A stretch of DNA of 64,000 nucleotides from NCBI GenBank assembly GCA_965229685.1, contig OZ245920.1, positions 3,720,001 through 3,784,000 on the forward strand. Direction: 5' to 3'. The notes below the pieces were generated by a model. The model was given only the letters and a program-made list of their open reading frames with translations. It was not told the DNA's origin and made no database searches. Below are positions 33,647 through 42,480 of this stretch, one piece after another (the stretch's first letter is position 1; each line of letters starts with the position of its first letter). Origin of the DNA: Pacificispira sp033344895 (GTDB lineage Bacteria; Pseudomonadota; Alphaproteobacteria; UBA8366; Aestuariispiraceae). A program made the position numbers and the translations under genes.

Positions 33647-35275
33647 TCAGCCCTCGCTTTCGCGCAAGCGGAAGCGCTGAACCTTGCCTGTCTGCGTCTT
33701 CGGCAGGGCATCGATGAATTCGATCTGGCGCGGATACTTGTACGGCGCAATCGTCGCCTTCACATGATCCTGCAGCGTCTTGATCAGCACCGCATCACCG
33801 TCGACCCCCTCGCTCAGGACGACAAAGGCCTTCACAATCTGCCCGCGCTCTTCATCCGGGACGCCGATCACACCGCATTCCGCCACGGCGGCGTGGCTCA
33901 AGAGGGCTTCCTCGACCTCCGGGCCGGCAATGTTGTAGCCGGACGACACGATCATGTCGTCAGCGCGGGCGGCAAAATGGAAGGTCCCGTCTTCATCCTG
34001 GATAAAGGCATCGCCGGTCAGGTTCCAGCCGTCGCGGACGTAGTTCAGCTGCCGGTCGTCGGCCAGATAGCGACAGCCGGTCGGTCCGCGCACGGCCAGT
34101 TTGCCGACGGTGCCGCGCGGAACTTCGTTCATGTCGTCGTCAACGACCTTGGCCTCGTATCCCGGGACCGGCCGTCCAGTCGATCCGGGCTTGGCATCCT
34201 CCAGCGTGTTGCTGACGAAGATGTGCAACATCTCCGTGGCACCGATCCCGTCGAGAATGGGGACGCCCGTTTTCGCCACCCAGGCCTCGTAGGTCGGCGC
34301 GGGCAGCGTTTCACCGGCGGACACAGCGACCCGCAGGCTGGACAGATCCGCGCCGTCGTCCATCGCCCGCATCATGGCGCGATAGGCGGTCGGCGCCGTG
34401 AAGCAGACCGTCGCCTTGTAGGTCTCGATGATCTCGATCAGGTTCGGCGGTGTCGCGTTTTCCAGCAGCGTCGCCGTCGCGCCGAAACGCAGCGGGAAGA
34501 CCGCCAGCCCCCCCAGGCCGAAGGTGAAGGCCAGCGGCGGCGAACCGACAAAGACATCGTCGGGCGTCACCTTCAGGACCGATGCCGCATAACCGTCGGC
34601 GATGGCCAGGATGTCGCGGTGAAAATGCATCGTTGCCTTGGGCTGGCCGGTTGTGCCGGAGGTAAAGCCGAGCAACGCGACATCGTCCCGCCCGGTCTTC
34701 ACGGCATCGAATTTCACCGATTTGTTCAGGGCGATCCGGTCCAATTCGCTGTCATGGTTGGCCGTTCCGTCAAAGCTGACGACCTTCTGCAGGAACTGGT
34801 TGGTCTTGGCGCAGGCGACGAGTTCGTCGGCCATGCGGCTGTCGGTCAGTGCCAGCGAGACTTCGGCCTTGTTGGCGATCTTCGCAAGTTCGGCGGCACG
34901 CAGCATCGGCATCGTGTTGACGGCAATACCGCCCGCCTTCGTGACCGCCAGCCAGACCGCCACCATGGCCGGATTGTTACCGGACCGGATCAGAACCCGG
35001 TCGCCAGGACGGACACCGTATTCCTCCACCAGGGCATGGGCCAGACGGTTGGTCCAGTCCGACAGTTCCTTGTAGGTTCGCTGCCGGCCGTTTCCGATCA
35101 GCGCCACATTGTCCCCGAAACCCTTCTCCACCATCCGGTCGGTCAGTTCGACCGCACAGTTGATGTAGTCCGGATACTGGTATTCCGGTCGGTCCAGGAT
35201 CAGATCCGGCCACTGATCGGCCGGGGGCAGATTGTCCCGTGCGAAGGTGTCGATATGTGCGGTCGGTCCCAGCAT
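33647..35275 (-). CDS. abmG: 2-aminobenzoate-CoA ligase-like AMP-forming acyl-CoA synthetase
   Basis: 542 residues of the ANL superfamily: the P-loop LGFTSGTTGQPKATMHFH, SAGETLPAPTYEAW, GIGATEMLHIFVSN, GYNIAGPEVEEAL, and the C-terminal catalytic lysine in LPKTQTGKVQRF. The FARDNLPPADQWP opening and the GATEMLHIF block are characteristic of benzoate- and 2-aminobenzoate-CoA ligases. As the last gene of an operon led by a 2-aminobenzoyl-CoA monooxygenase/reductase-like gene, activation of 2-aminobenzoate (anthranilate) is the best reading; benzoate or salicylate are alternatives. Confidence 0.83.
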   Translation of the reverse strand: MLGPTAHIDTFARDNLPPADQWPDLILDRPEYQYPDYINCAVELTDRMVEKGFGDNVALIGNGRQRTYKELSDWTNRLAHALVEEYGVRPGDRVLIRSGNNPAMVAVWLAVTKAGGIAVNTMPMLRAAELAKIANKAEVSLALTDSRMADELVACAKTNQFLQKVVSFDGTANHDSELDRIALNKSVKFDAVKTGRDDVALLGFTSGTTGQPKATMHFHRDILAIADGYAASVLKVTPDDVFVGSPPLAFTFGLGGLAVFPLRFGATATLLENATPPNLIEIIETYKATVCFTAPTAYRAMMRAMDDGADLSSLRVAVSAGETLPAPTYEAWVAKTGVPILDGIGATEMLHIFVSNTLEDAKPGSTGRPVPGYEAKVVDDDMNEVPRGTVGKLAVRGPTGCRYLADDRQLNYVRDGWNLTGDAFIQDEDGTFHFAARADDMIVSSGYNIAGPEVEEALLSHAAVAECGVIGVPDEERGQIVKAFVVLSEGVDGDAVLIKTLQDHVKATIAPYKYPRQIEFIDALPKTQTGKVQRFRLRESEG

Positions 35276-35289
35276 GTTCCCAGTTCTCC

Positions 35290-36450
35290 TCAGCCCTGTT
35301 CGGCCAATGCGTGACGGGCGATGACGACTTTTTGCACGTCGCTTGCGCCCTCATAGATGCGTAATGCGCGGATCTCGCGGTACAGGCTTTCCACCGCCGT
35401 ACCTGACCGCACGCCGTCCCCTCCATGAATCTGCACGGCGGCATCGATGACACGCTGTGCAGCCTCCGTTGCATAGAGCTTCGCCATGGAGGCTTCACGG
35501 CTGACCCGGGCCGCGCCGCCATCCTTGGTCCAGGCTGCGCGGTAGATCAGCAGCGCCGCCGCGTCGATATCCAGTGCCATATCGGCCAGATGCCCCTGCA
35601 CCATCTGCAGTTCGGCCATCGGTGCGCCGAACAGCTCCCGGCTGGAGGCGCGGGACAGCGCCTCATCCAGCGCACGACGGGCAAAGCCGAGCGCCGCGGC
35701 ACCAACCGTCGACCGGAAGACATCCAGCACGCTCATCGCGATCCGGAACCCTTTCCCCCGCTCCCCGACCAGGGCATCCCTCGGAATACGGCAATTCTCG
35801 AATTTCAGCCGTGCCAAGGGATGCGGCGCTATGACTTCGATTCGTTCCGCAATGGTAAAACCCGGCGCATCGGCAGGCACGATGAAAGCACTCAGCCCCT
35901 TCGCCCCGGGCCCCTCGCCGGTGCGCGCGAAGACGACGTAGAAATCCGCAATTCCACCGTTCGATATCCAGGTCTTCTCGCCATTGAGGATATAGCCGTC
36001 CGCCGTCTCCTCGGCCGCGCATTCGATGTCTGCGACGTCGGAGCCGGAACGCGGCTCGGTCAGGGCGAAGGCTGCAAGCGCCTGACCGGCGCGGGTCCGG
36101 GTCAGCCATTCCTGACGCTGCGCGTCGCTGCCGAACAGCGAGATCGCCCCCGCGCCCAACCCCTGCATGGCAAAGGCGAAATCAGCCAGCCCGTCGTGGC
36201 GGGCCAGCGTCTCACGGATCAGACAAAGGCTGCGGACATCGATGCCGGCCGCAGAATCGGACGGGTCCGGGGCGCTATGCGTCAGCCAGCCATCGCGCCC
36301 CATACGGGCCACGAGGTCCCGGCACGCCGCATCCACATCGCCATGGTCGACATCCTTCAGCGACGCTGCGGCCCACCGGTCCAGATCGGCGGCCAGCGCG
36401 CGATGCCGGTCTTCGAAGAACGGCCAGGTCAGGAAGGACGTATCGGCCAT
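35290..36450 (-). CDS. Acyl-CoA dehydrogenase of the 2-aminobenzoate operon
   Basis: 386 residues with the full acyl-CoA dehydrogenase pattern: FALTEPRSGSDVADIEC, GEKTWISNGGIADFYVV, AALGFARRALDEALSRASSR and the C-terminal IHGGDGVRSG...YREIRALRIYEGASDVQ. It should perform a beta-oxidation-like step on the cyclic CoA ester produced by the monooxygenase/reductase. It is separated from the hydratase gene by 3 bases and from the ligase gene by 14. Confidence 0.9.
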   Translation of the reverse strand: MADTSFLTWPFFEDRHRALAADLDRWAAASLKDVDHGDVDAACRDLVARMGRDGWLTHSAPDPSDSAAGIDVRSLCLIRETLARHDGLADFAFAMQGLGAGAISLFGSDAQRQEWLTRTRAGQALAAFALTEPRSGSDVADIECAAEETADGYILNGEKTWISNGGIADFYVVFARTGEGPGAKGLSAFIVPADAPGFTIAERIEVIAPHPLARLKFENCRIPRDALVGERGKGFRIAMSVLDVFRSTVGAAALGFARRALDEALSRASSRELFGAPMAELQMVQGHLADMALDIDAAALLIYRAAWTKDGGAARVSREASMAKLYATEAAQRVIDAAVQIHGGDGVRSGTAVESLYREIRALRIYEGASDVQKVVIARHALAEQG

Positions 36451-36453
36451 GGT

Positions 36454-37266
36454 TCAGTCCCCCTTGAAGTCCGGCTTCTGCTTAGCAACGAAGGCATCAT
36501 AGGCACGCTGGAAATCCTGGGTCTGCATGCAGATCGCCTGGGCCTGCGCTTCGGCCTCAATGGCCTGATCCAAGGTCATCGACCATTCCTGATTCAGCAT
36601 GGTCTTGGTCATCATGTGGCCGAAGGTCGGGCCGTCCGCCAGTTTCCCGGCCAATGCCACCGCTTCCGCTTCCAGGTCGTCGGCCGGCAGCAGTCGGTTG
36701 AAGTACCCCCAGTCGAACCCTTCCTGCCCGGACATCGGACGCCCCGTGTACAGCAGTTCCGCGGCGCGCCCCTGACCGATCATCCGGGGCAACATGGCAC
36801 AAGCGCCCATGTCGCATCCGGCAAGGCCGACCTTGGTGAACAGATAGGCGGTCTTCGATTCCGCCGTCCCGTAGCGCAGATCGGCATAGAGCGCGACCAT
36901 CGCCCCGGCCCCGACACAGATACCGTCGACCGCGGCGATGATCGGCTGCGGACAGGCCTTCATCGCCTTGACCAGGTCGCCTGTCATTCGGGTGAATTCC
37001 AGCAGGCCCTTCATGTCCCGTTGCAGAAGCGGACCGATGATGTCGTGCACATCCCCACCGGAGCAGAAATTGCCGCCGTTCGACGCAAAGACGACCGCTT
37101 TCACATCGTCGGCATAAACCAGATCCCGGAACGTATCCCGCAGTTCCGCATAGGATTCAAAGGTCAGCGGATTCTTGCGCTCCGGACGGTTCAGGCGGAT
37201 CACCGCCGTGTCCCCACGCATTTCCCAGAGGAAATGGGCCGGTTTCAGATCTTTCATCGAAGCCAT
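36454..37266 (-). CDS. Enoyl-CoA hydratase/isomerase of the 2-aminobenzoate operon
   Basis: 270 residues of the crotonase fold: VIRLNRPERKNPLT, the oxyanion-hole region ASNGGNFCSGGDVHD, and AAVDGICVGAGAMVALYADL followed by KTAYLFTKVGLAG. The second catalytic glutamate position reads GLAGCDMGA, so activity may be hydratase or a related ring-opening step. Placement between the MarR and acyl-CoA dehydrogenase genes with 3-4-base gaps indicates one operon. Confidence 0.88.
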   Translation of the reverse strand: MASMKDLKPAHFLWEMRGDTAVIRLNRPERKNPLTFESYAELRDTFRDLVYADDVKAVVFASNGGNFCSGGDVHDIIGPLLQRDMKGLLEFTRMTGDLVKAMKACPQPIIAAVDGICVGAGAMVALYADLRYGTAESKTAYLFTKVGLAGCDMGACAMLPRMIGQGRAAELLYTGRPMSGQEGFDWGYFNRLLPADDLEAEAVALAGKLADGPTFGHMMTKTMLNQEWSMTLDQAIEAEAQAQAICMQTQDFQRAYDAFVAKQKPDFKGD

Positions 37267-37270
37267 TTGA

Positions 37271-37756
37271 TCAATCCTTGGTCCTGGTTTTCCGCTGACG
37301 GTCCATGCCCGACGACTGCAAGCCGTCGCGCAGAACCTGAAACATGTCGGTCATCCGGCCGGTATCCTCTGCCGCCAGGGGGGTCAGCATCTCGTCGATC
37401 CAGCCCTGGTGCGCCTCGGCCATCTTGGTGAATTCAGTCCGCCCCAGATCGGTCAGCGCGACCAGCGTCGCGCGCCGGTCCCGCTCGTTGGTGACCCGTC
37501 GGACCCGGCCTTCCTGCTCCAGCCGATCGACAATGCCGGTGACGTTGCCGTTGGACACGACCAGCTGTTCCGAAAGCCGCGTCATGCTCATGCCCTCTTC
37601 ACTGCGGTAAAGGGCGGCCATGACGTCGAACCGCGGCAATGTCGTATTGAATTCGGATTTCAGGCGATCGCGCAGAACGTATTCCACATTCCGTGTGGTG
37701 CGCAGCATGCTCAGCCACAGTTTCAGGCGTTGCTTGGCACCGGCTGCTTCCCGCAT
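37271..37756 (-). CDS. MarR-family regulator of the 2-aminobenzoate operon
   Basis: 161 residues. The winged-helix core is clear: LPRFDVMAALYRSEEGMSMT, LSEQLVVSNGNVTGIVDRL and VRRVTNERDRRATLVALTD. The ATG at 37756 overlaps the SDR stop (TGATG), and the frame upstream of it lies inside the SDR gene. MarR proteins in aromatic-CoA operons often repress until the CoA thioester binds. The palindrome at 40882-40912 before the first gene is its probable operator. Confidence 0.9.
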   Translation of the reverse strand: MREAAGAKQRLKLWLSMLRTTRNVEYVLRDRLKSEFNTTLPRFDVMAALYRSEEGMSMTRLSEQLVVSNGNVTGIVDRLEQEGRVRRVTNERDRRATLVALTDLGRTEFTKMAEAHQGWIDEMLTPLAAEDTGRMTDMFQVLRDGLQSSGMDRQRKTRTKD

Positions 37757-38517
37757 CACACTTCCCCCCCGGCAACCGCGATGGCCTGTCCGGTGATCCC
37801 GACGGCGTCCGGGGCGCAAAGCCACAGCACCGTGGCGGCGACTTCCGACGGCTGAATGAAGCGGTTCTGCGGGTTCACCTTGGTCAGTTCGGCCCGTGCC
37901 GCCGCCTCGTCACGGCCGGTCTTCTCCATGATATTCCGGATGCTGTCGGCCAGCAGCGGCGTTTCGGTGAAGCCGGGACACACGGCGTTGACGGTAATCC
38001 CTTCCCGCGCCGTTTCCAGCGCCAGGGAGCGCATCAACCCGATCGTACCGTGCTTCGCCGCAGTATAAGGTGCGACATAGGCATATCCTTTCAGCCCGGC
38101 TGTGCTGGCGATAAAGATCATCCGGCCGGACTTCGCCTTTCGCATCGGACCCAGCGCCGCCCGCGCGGTCAGGAAGGACCCGGTCAGGTTGACCGAAATC
38201 ATTCTGTCCCATGCCGCCATGTCCGTCCGACCGATCGGCGCACTTTCGGCCGCCCCGGCATTTGCAACGACGATCCCCGGGGCGCCGAAAGTCTCAGACG
38301 CCTTTGCAAACAGGGCCTCGACCGATACCTCATCGGTAACGTCACAGGCAATCGCCTGGGCCTTTGGCAGAGACGCGGCCAAGTCCTCGATCGGGCCGGT
38401 ACGGCGGCCGGTCAACGTTACCGCGGCGCCGGCATCCGCCAGTGCCCGGACAATCGCGGCGCCGACACCGGTACCGCCACCGGTTACGAGAGCATGCTGC
38501 CCGGAAAGGTCGGTCAT
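37756..38517 (-). CDS. Short-chain dehydrogenase/reductase of the 2-aminobenzoate operon
   Basis: 253 residues, Rossmann fold: TGGGTGVGAAIVRAL (cofactor loop), VANAGAAESAP, the catalytic S in IFIASTAGLKGYAY, and the YxxxK motif in PYTAAKHGTIG. The TGRR after the second strand suggests NADP(H). It probably oxidises a hydroxyacyl-CoA intermediate. It starts 4 bases after the monooxygenase/reductase gene and overlaps the MarR start. Confidence 0.9.
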   Translation of the reverse strand: MTDLSGQHALVTGGGTGVGAAIVRALADAGAAVTLTGRRTGPIEDLAASLPKAQAIACDVTDEVSVEALFAKASETFGAPGIVVANAGAAESAPIGRTDMAAWDRMISVNLTGSFLTARAALGPMRKAKSGRMIFIASTAGLKGYAYVAPYTAAKHGTIGLMRSLALETAREGITVNAVCPGFTETPLLADSIRNIMEKTGRDEAAARAELTKVNPQNRFIQPSEVAATVLWLCAPDAVGITGQAIAVAGGEV

Positions 38518-38521
38518 CCTT

Positions 38522-40816
38522 TTACACCTTCCCTGTCATGACGTCCTGGCGCGCCGCCAGCCGGTTCAACTGGTCGCGACCTGCATAATAGGGTGCCGGC
38601 CAGGAAACCGGTTCCACGCCCAGATCCGCGGCGGCGTGCAACGTCCAGTACGGATCGGCCAGATGTGGTCGGGCAAGGCAGCACAGGTCGGCACGCCCTG
38701 CCATCAGGATCGAGTTGACGTGATCCGCCTCGTAGATGTTTCCGACCGCCATGGTCGCGATCCCGGCCTCGTTCCGAATGCGATCCGAGAACGGGGTCTG
38801 GAACATGCGGCCATAGACCGGCTGTGCGCGTTTCGAGGTCTGGCCCGCGGATACGTCAATGATGTCCACGCCGGCATCCCGCAGCATGCGCGCGATTTCA
38901 ACCGCGTCATCCGGACCGACCCCGTCTTCCTCGACCCAGTCATTCGCGGAAATTCGGACGGATACCGGCTTGTCCTCCGGCCATGCGGCCCGCACGGCAT
39001 GAAACACTTCCAACGGGAACCGCATGCGGTTTTCGAGGCTGCCGCCGTATTCATCATCCCTGCGGTTGGTCAGCGGCGTGATGAAGGCCGACATCAGATA
39101 GCCATGCGCGTAATGCAGTTCCAGCATGTCGAAACCGGCGCGGGCTCCGCGTTCGGCCGCCGAAACGAACTGATCCCGCACGGCCTCCATATCCGCACGC
39201 GTCATTTCCTTCGGCACCTGATTCCGCTCCGACCAGGCGATCGGCGATGGAGCCATGATCTCCCAGTTACCTTCCTTCAGCGGCGCGTCCATTTCCTCCC
39301 AGCCGACCTGCGTTGAGCCTTTCGGTCCGGAATGGCCGATCTGTAGCGCCATCTTCGCATCGGTTTCGCGATGGACGAAATCGACAATCCGCTTCCACGC
39401 CGCCTCCTGATCGTCGGCGTAGAGACCGGGACAGCCGGGCGTGATCCGGCCTTCCGGCGAAACACAGGTCATTTCGGTGTAGACCAGTCCCGCGCCACCG
39501 AGGGCCCGACTGGTGTAATGCGTGAAGTGCCAATCCGTCGGCACGCCGTTCTCTGCCTTGTACTGGGCCATGGGTGAGACGACGACCCGGTTCTTCAATT
39601 CCATCCCGCGCAGTCGGAAGGGAACGAACATCGGGGGCCGCGTTATGGCCGGCGCCTGCCCCACCGCGTCGCTTTCGAACCAGCGCTCTGCCGATTCCAG
39701 CCACTCTGCATCCCGTGCGCGGAGATTTTCATGGCTGATCCGCTGCGACCGGGTCAGCAGGGAATAGGTGAACTGGACCGGGTCGAGATGCAGGTAACGC
39801 TCCACCTCCTCGAACCATTCCGTCGAATTGCGCGCTGCGGATTGCAGACGCAGGACCTCCAGCCGCCTTTCGTCCTCATAGCGACGGAAGGCCGCCGCCA
39901 GATCCGGCTCTGAATGCACGTAATCCGCCAGCGCGATGGCGCTTTCCAGGGCCAGCTTGGTGCCGGACCCGATGGAGAAATGCGCCGTGGCAGCCGCATC
40001 GCCCATGAGAACCATGTTCTCATGGGACCACGTTTCACAGAGGACCCGATTGAAGTTCAGCCAGGCGGAGCCGCGCAGATGCTTGGCATTGCTCATCAGG
40101 CTGTGGCCGTCGAGATACTTGGCGAAGACCCGCTCGCAGACGGCGATGGTCTCTTCGGTCGTCATCTCACCGAAGCCGAAATTCTGCCAGGTCTGCTCCG
40201 AACACTCGACAATGAAGGTCGCCGTGTTCTCGTCGAACTGATAGGCGTGGACCCAGATCCAGCCATGCTCGGTTTCTTCGAAGATGAAGGTGAAGGCATC
40301 GCCGAAGGTCTGATGCGTGCCAAGCCAGATGTATTTGCACGCCCTTGTGTCGATGTCTGGTTTGAAGACGCTCTCATGCGCCTTGCGGGCCCGGGAATTC
40401 ACGCCATCGCAGGCAACGACCAGATCGAAATCCCGACGATAGGCGTCGATGTCCTCGATCTCAGTTTCGAACACCAGATTGATGCCGAGGGCGCGTGCGC
40501 GGTCCTGCAGGACGTTGAGCAGTTTCCTGCGCCCAATACCGCAGAATCCGTGTCCACCGGAGGAAATCATCTGACCGCGATAGTGAACCGCGACATCGTC
40601 CCAATAGGAGAAGTTCTTGCGAATCTCCGCCGCGCTTTCCGCATCGTTCTGCGCGAGGTTATCCAGCGTTTCGTCCGACAGCACCACGCCCCAGCCAAAG
40701 GTATCGTAGGGCCGATTGCGCTCGATCACCGTCACATCGTGCGACGGGTCGCGCCGCTTCATGGAAATCGCGAAGTAGAGCCCCGCGGGGCCACCCCCAA
40801 GACATGCGACACGCAT
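38522..40816 (-). CDS. abmA: 2-aminobenzoyl-CoA monooxygenase/reductase-like fusion (FAD monooxygenase + OYE)
   Basis: 764 residues. Residues 1-395 are a class A flavin monooxygenase: GGGPAGLYFAISMKRRDP at the N-terminus, the ACDGVNSRAR motif, and GDAAATAHFSIGSG for the FAD. Residues about 397-764 are an old-yellow-enzyme-type reductase: PFRLRGMELKNRVVVSPM, QIGHSGPKG, LHYAHGYLMSAFITPLTNRR and EYGGSLENRMRF. This fusion is diagnostic for the enzyme that hydroxylates and then reduces the ring of 2-aminobenzoyl-CoA; databases also call the family salicylyl-CoA 5-hydroxylase/oxidoreductase. First gene of the operon; ATG 40816 has GAAGGAG upstream. Confidence 0.9.
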   Translation of the reverse strand: MRVACLGGGPAGLYFAISMKRRDPSHDVTVIERNRPYDTFGWGVVLSDETLDNLAQNDAESAAEIRKNFSYWDDVAVHYRGQMISSGGHGFCGIGRRKLLNVLQDRARALGINLVFETEIEDIDAYRRDFDLVVACDGVNSRARKAHESVFKPDIDTRACKYIWLGTHQTFGDAFTFIFEETEHGWIWVHAYQFDENTATFIVECSEQTWQNFGFGEMTTEETIAVCERVFAKYLDGHSLMSNAKHLRGSAWLNFNRVLCETWSHENMVLMGDAAATAHFSIGSGTKLALESAIALADYVHSEPDLAAAFRRYEDERRLEVLRLQSAARNSTEWFEEVERYLHLDPVQFTYSLLTRSQRISHENLRARDAEWLESAERWFESDAVGQAPAITRPPMFVPFRLRGMELKNRVVVSPMAQYKAENGVPTDWHFTHYTSRALGGAGLVYTEMTCVSPEGRITPGCPGLYADDQEAAWKRIVDFVHRETDAKMALQIGHSGPKGSTQVGWEEMDAPLKEGNWEIMAPSPIAWSERNQVPKEMTRADMEAVRDQFVSAAERGARAGFDMLELHYAHGYLMSAFITPLTNRRDDEYGGSLENRMRFPLEVFHAVRAAWPEDKPVSVRISANDWVEEDGVGPDDAVEIARMLRDAGVDIIDVSAGQTSKRAQPVYGRMFQTPFSDRIRNEAGIATMAVGNIYEADHVNSILMAGRADLCCLARPHLADPYWTLHAAADLGVEPVSWPAPYYAGRDQLNRLAARQDVMTGKV

Positions 40817-40881
40817 CGTTCACGCTCCTTCAGCCGATTTCGGACACAGGAAGGGTGGCGCAGGCCTGTTATTATTTCAAG

Positions 40882-40912
40882 TCAAAACTTTTTAAGCTTA
40901 AAGTAATTTTGA
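40882..40912. promoter_or_regulatory. MarR-type operator upstream of the 2-aminobenzoate operon
   Basis: A perfect 12-base palindrome TTTAAGCTTAAA (40891-40902) lies inside a longer imperfect one whose arms are TCAAAA and TTTTGA (40882 to 40912). It is 66-96 bases upstream of the abmA-like start and overlaps the end of the hydroxyacid dehydrogenase gene. The size and AT-rich symmetry fit a MarR dimer. The promoter probably lies within 40855-40900; no single -35/-10 pair stands out. Confidence 0.6.
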
Positions 40913-41827
40913 CAGCACGGTACGCACGGCCTGCGCCGTCATGGCACTGACCCGGACATTGGATTCAGCGGTGACACCGGCAATGTGGGGCGTCAGCATC
41001 AGATTCCCGAGCCCTGCGAATTTCGCCGCCGCCTCCGCGGTCAGCGGCTCGGTCTCGAAGACATCCAGCGCCGCGCCGCCGATCCGCCCGTCGCGAAGCG
41101 CGTCCACCAGCGCGGTCTCGTCCACGATTCCGCCCCGTGCGGCATTGATCAGCACGGCGTCCGATTTCATCGATGAGAGAAATTCCGCATCGACCATATG
41201 ACGGGTTCCCTCGGTGAGGGGCACATGCAGGCTGATAACGTCCGATGTCCGCGCCAGATCGGACAGCTTACAGTTTTCCACGCCGGTCCAGGCCGGGGAC
41301 CCGTCCTCCACATAGGGGTCATGGGCCGCGATGGCGAAGCCCAGCCCGCGGGCCAGACGGGCGGTCTCGCGTGCAATGGCGCCAAACCCGACCAGCCCGA
41401 AACGCTTCCCCGCGCTTTCCCGACCCATCAGGCGGGTGCGGGGCCAGTCGCCGGCAATCATTTCCGCGCCGGCGCCATAGGCCCCGCGCAACAGCATCAT
41501 GGCGGCCGTGACCGCATATTCCGCGACCGCCAGATCGTTGGCGCCGGTAGCCGGACACACCGCGATCCCTCGCGCTGCGCAGGCCTCCAGATCGATATTG
41601 TCGAGACCGACGCCCAGACGCCCGACGACCTTGACCCGGTCCGCCGCCGCCAGAAGGGATCCCCGAACCTGCGTTCGGTTGCGGACGATCCAGCCGTCGG
41701 CCCCGGCCAGCGCCGCACACAGATCGTCGGGCCTGTCGACCAGTCCGGGGTCATACAGGACATCGAAATCCGCGCGCAGATCCGCCACCGCGGCGTCATC
41801 CATGAATTCGCTGATGACGACGCGCAT
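40898..41827 (-). CDS. D-2-hydroxyacid dehydrogenase (phosphoglycerate dehydrogenase-like)
   Basis: 309 residues with the two-domain hydroxyacid dehydrogenase layout: VVGRLGVGLDNIDLEACA, GANDLAVAEYAVTAAMMLLRG, the NAD site FGLVGFGAIARETARLARGLG, the catalytic arginine in INAARGGIVDETALVDAL, glutamate in DVFETEPL and histidine in LTPHIAGVT. Substrate unknown. The gene upstream encodes a HlyC-type acyltransferase with an 11-base gap, so the two may be co-transcribed. Confidence 0.88.
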   Translation of the reverse strand: MRVVISEFMDDAAVADLRADFDVLYDPGLVDRPDDLCAALAGADGWIVRNRTQVRGSLLAAADRVKVVGRLGVGLDNIDLEACAARGIAVCPATGANDLAVAEYAVTAAMMLLRGAYGAGAEMIAGDWPRTRLMGRESAGKRFGLVGFGAIARETARLARGLGFAIAAHDPYVEDGSPAWTGVENCKLSDLARTSDVISLHVPLTEGTRHMVDAEFLSSMKSDAVLINAARGGIVDETALVDALRDGRIGGAALDVFETEPLTAEAAAKFAGLGNLMLTPHIAGVTAESNVRVSAMTAQAVRTVLSKLL

Positions 41828-41838
41828 TGCCGCCCCGA

Positions 41839-42333
41839 TCAGGACGCGGTGGAATCGACGACGGTTCTGTTGCCGGAGGCGTCCGTGCGATGGAACTTGA
41901 AGGCGGTGTCCTTGAAGACATTGTTCTTCATGTCATCGATCATCGCCTGGGCCCGCTGACCGCCGGTCAGATCCACCACATCCACGATCCAGTGCCGATC
42001 GCCCGAATCCCAGTCCTGCGGCCGGATGCGGGAGGAGCCCTGCATCAACCGTTCCTCAGCCTCCTCGCTCATTTTGGCCCAGAGGACGAGACCGACCGGC
42101 CGACCGTTCTCATCACGGTAGATTCGGAACTGCTGCTTGATGACCGGCGGCATGACCAGCCACTCCAGGTCGCTCATGAAGAAGAAGCGATGAGACGGCG
42201 TCATGGCGAACAGCCACGCGATCTCTCCCAGAACCGATGCGACCGTCGGCGCGGGCTTCTTGGCCTCCGCCTGCTGCCCCTCACCCGCCTGGGTGTTGGA
42301 ATCGGTGGATTCGTCGGTCTTCGATTTCGCCAT
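41839..42333 (-). CDS. Orphan HlyC-type toxin-activating lysine acyltransferase family protein
   Basis: 164 residues. After a polar N-terminus (1-30) it follows the RTX-toxin acyltransferase pattern: LGEIAWLFAMTPSHRFFFM with the candidate catalytic H48, DLEWLVMPPVIKQQFRIYRD, VLWAKMSEEAEERL, and DWDSGDRHWIVDVVDLTGGQ with candidate aspartates D112 and D118, then FKFHR. HlyC enzymes transfer acyl chains from acyl-ACP to lysines of RTX toxins, but no RTX protein or type I exporter is encoded in this window. It may modify another protein. ATG 42333 seems natural. Confidence 0.75.
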   Translation of the reverse strand: MAKSKTDESTDSNTQAGEGQQAEAKKPAPTVASVLGEIAWLFAMTPSHRFFFMSDLEWLVMPPVIKQQFRIYRDENGRPVGLVLWAKMSEEAEERLMQGSSRIRPQDWDSGDRHWIVDVVDLTGGQRAQAMIDDMKNNVFKDTAFKFHRTDASGNRTVVDSTAS

Positions 42334-42480
42334 GTCTGGTTCCCCGCCCGGTGGCTTGTGCGTTTTCCAGCGTTAAGGTGGCAAGAAAACCAGTCAGGCG
42401 CAACTGCGGCCGGCGAAAAGAATTATGGTTAACAACCGGTTGGGCTGGACGAGGGCGGAAAGCTGCGAAACACTCGCACC

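Noticed and set aside
36454..41827. Including the hydroxyacid dehydrogenase in the 2-aminobenzoate operon
   Set aside because: An 81-base gap containing a promoter-like palindrome separates it from the abmA-like gene, and it is more tightly linked to the acyltransferase gene upstream.
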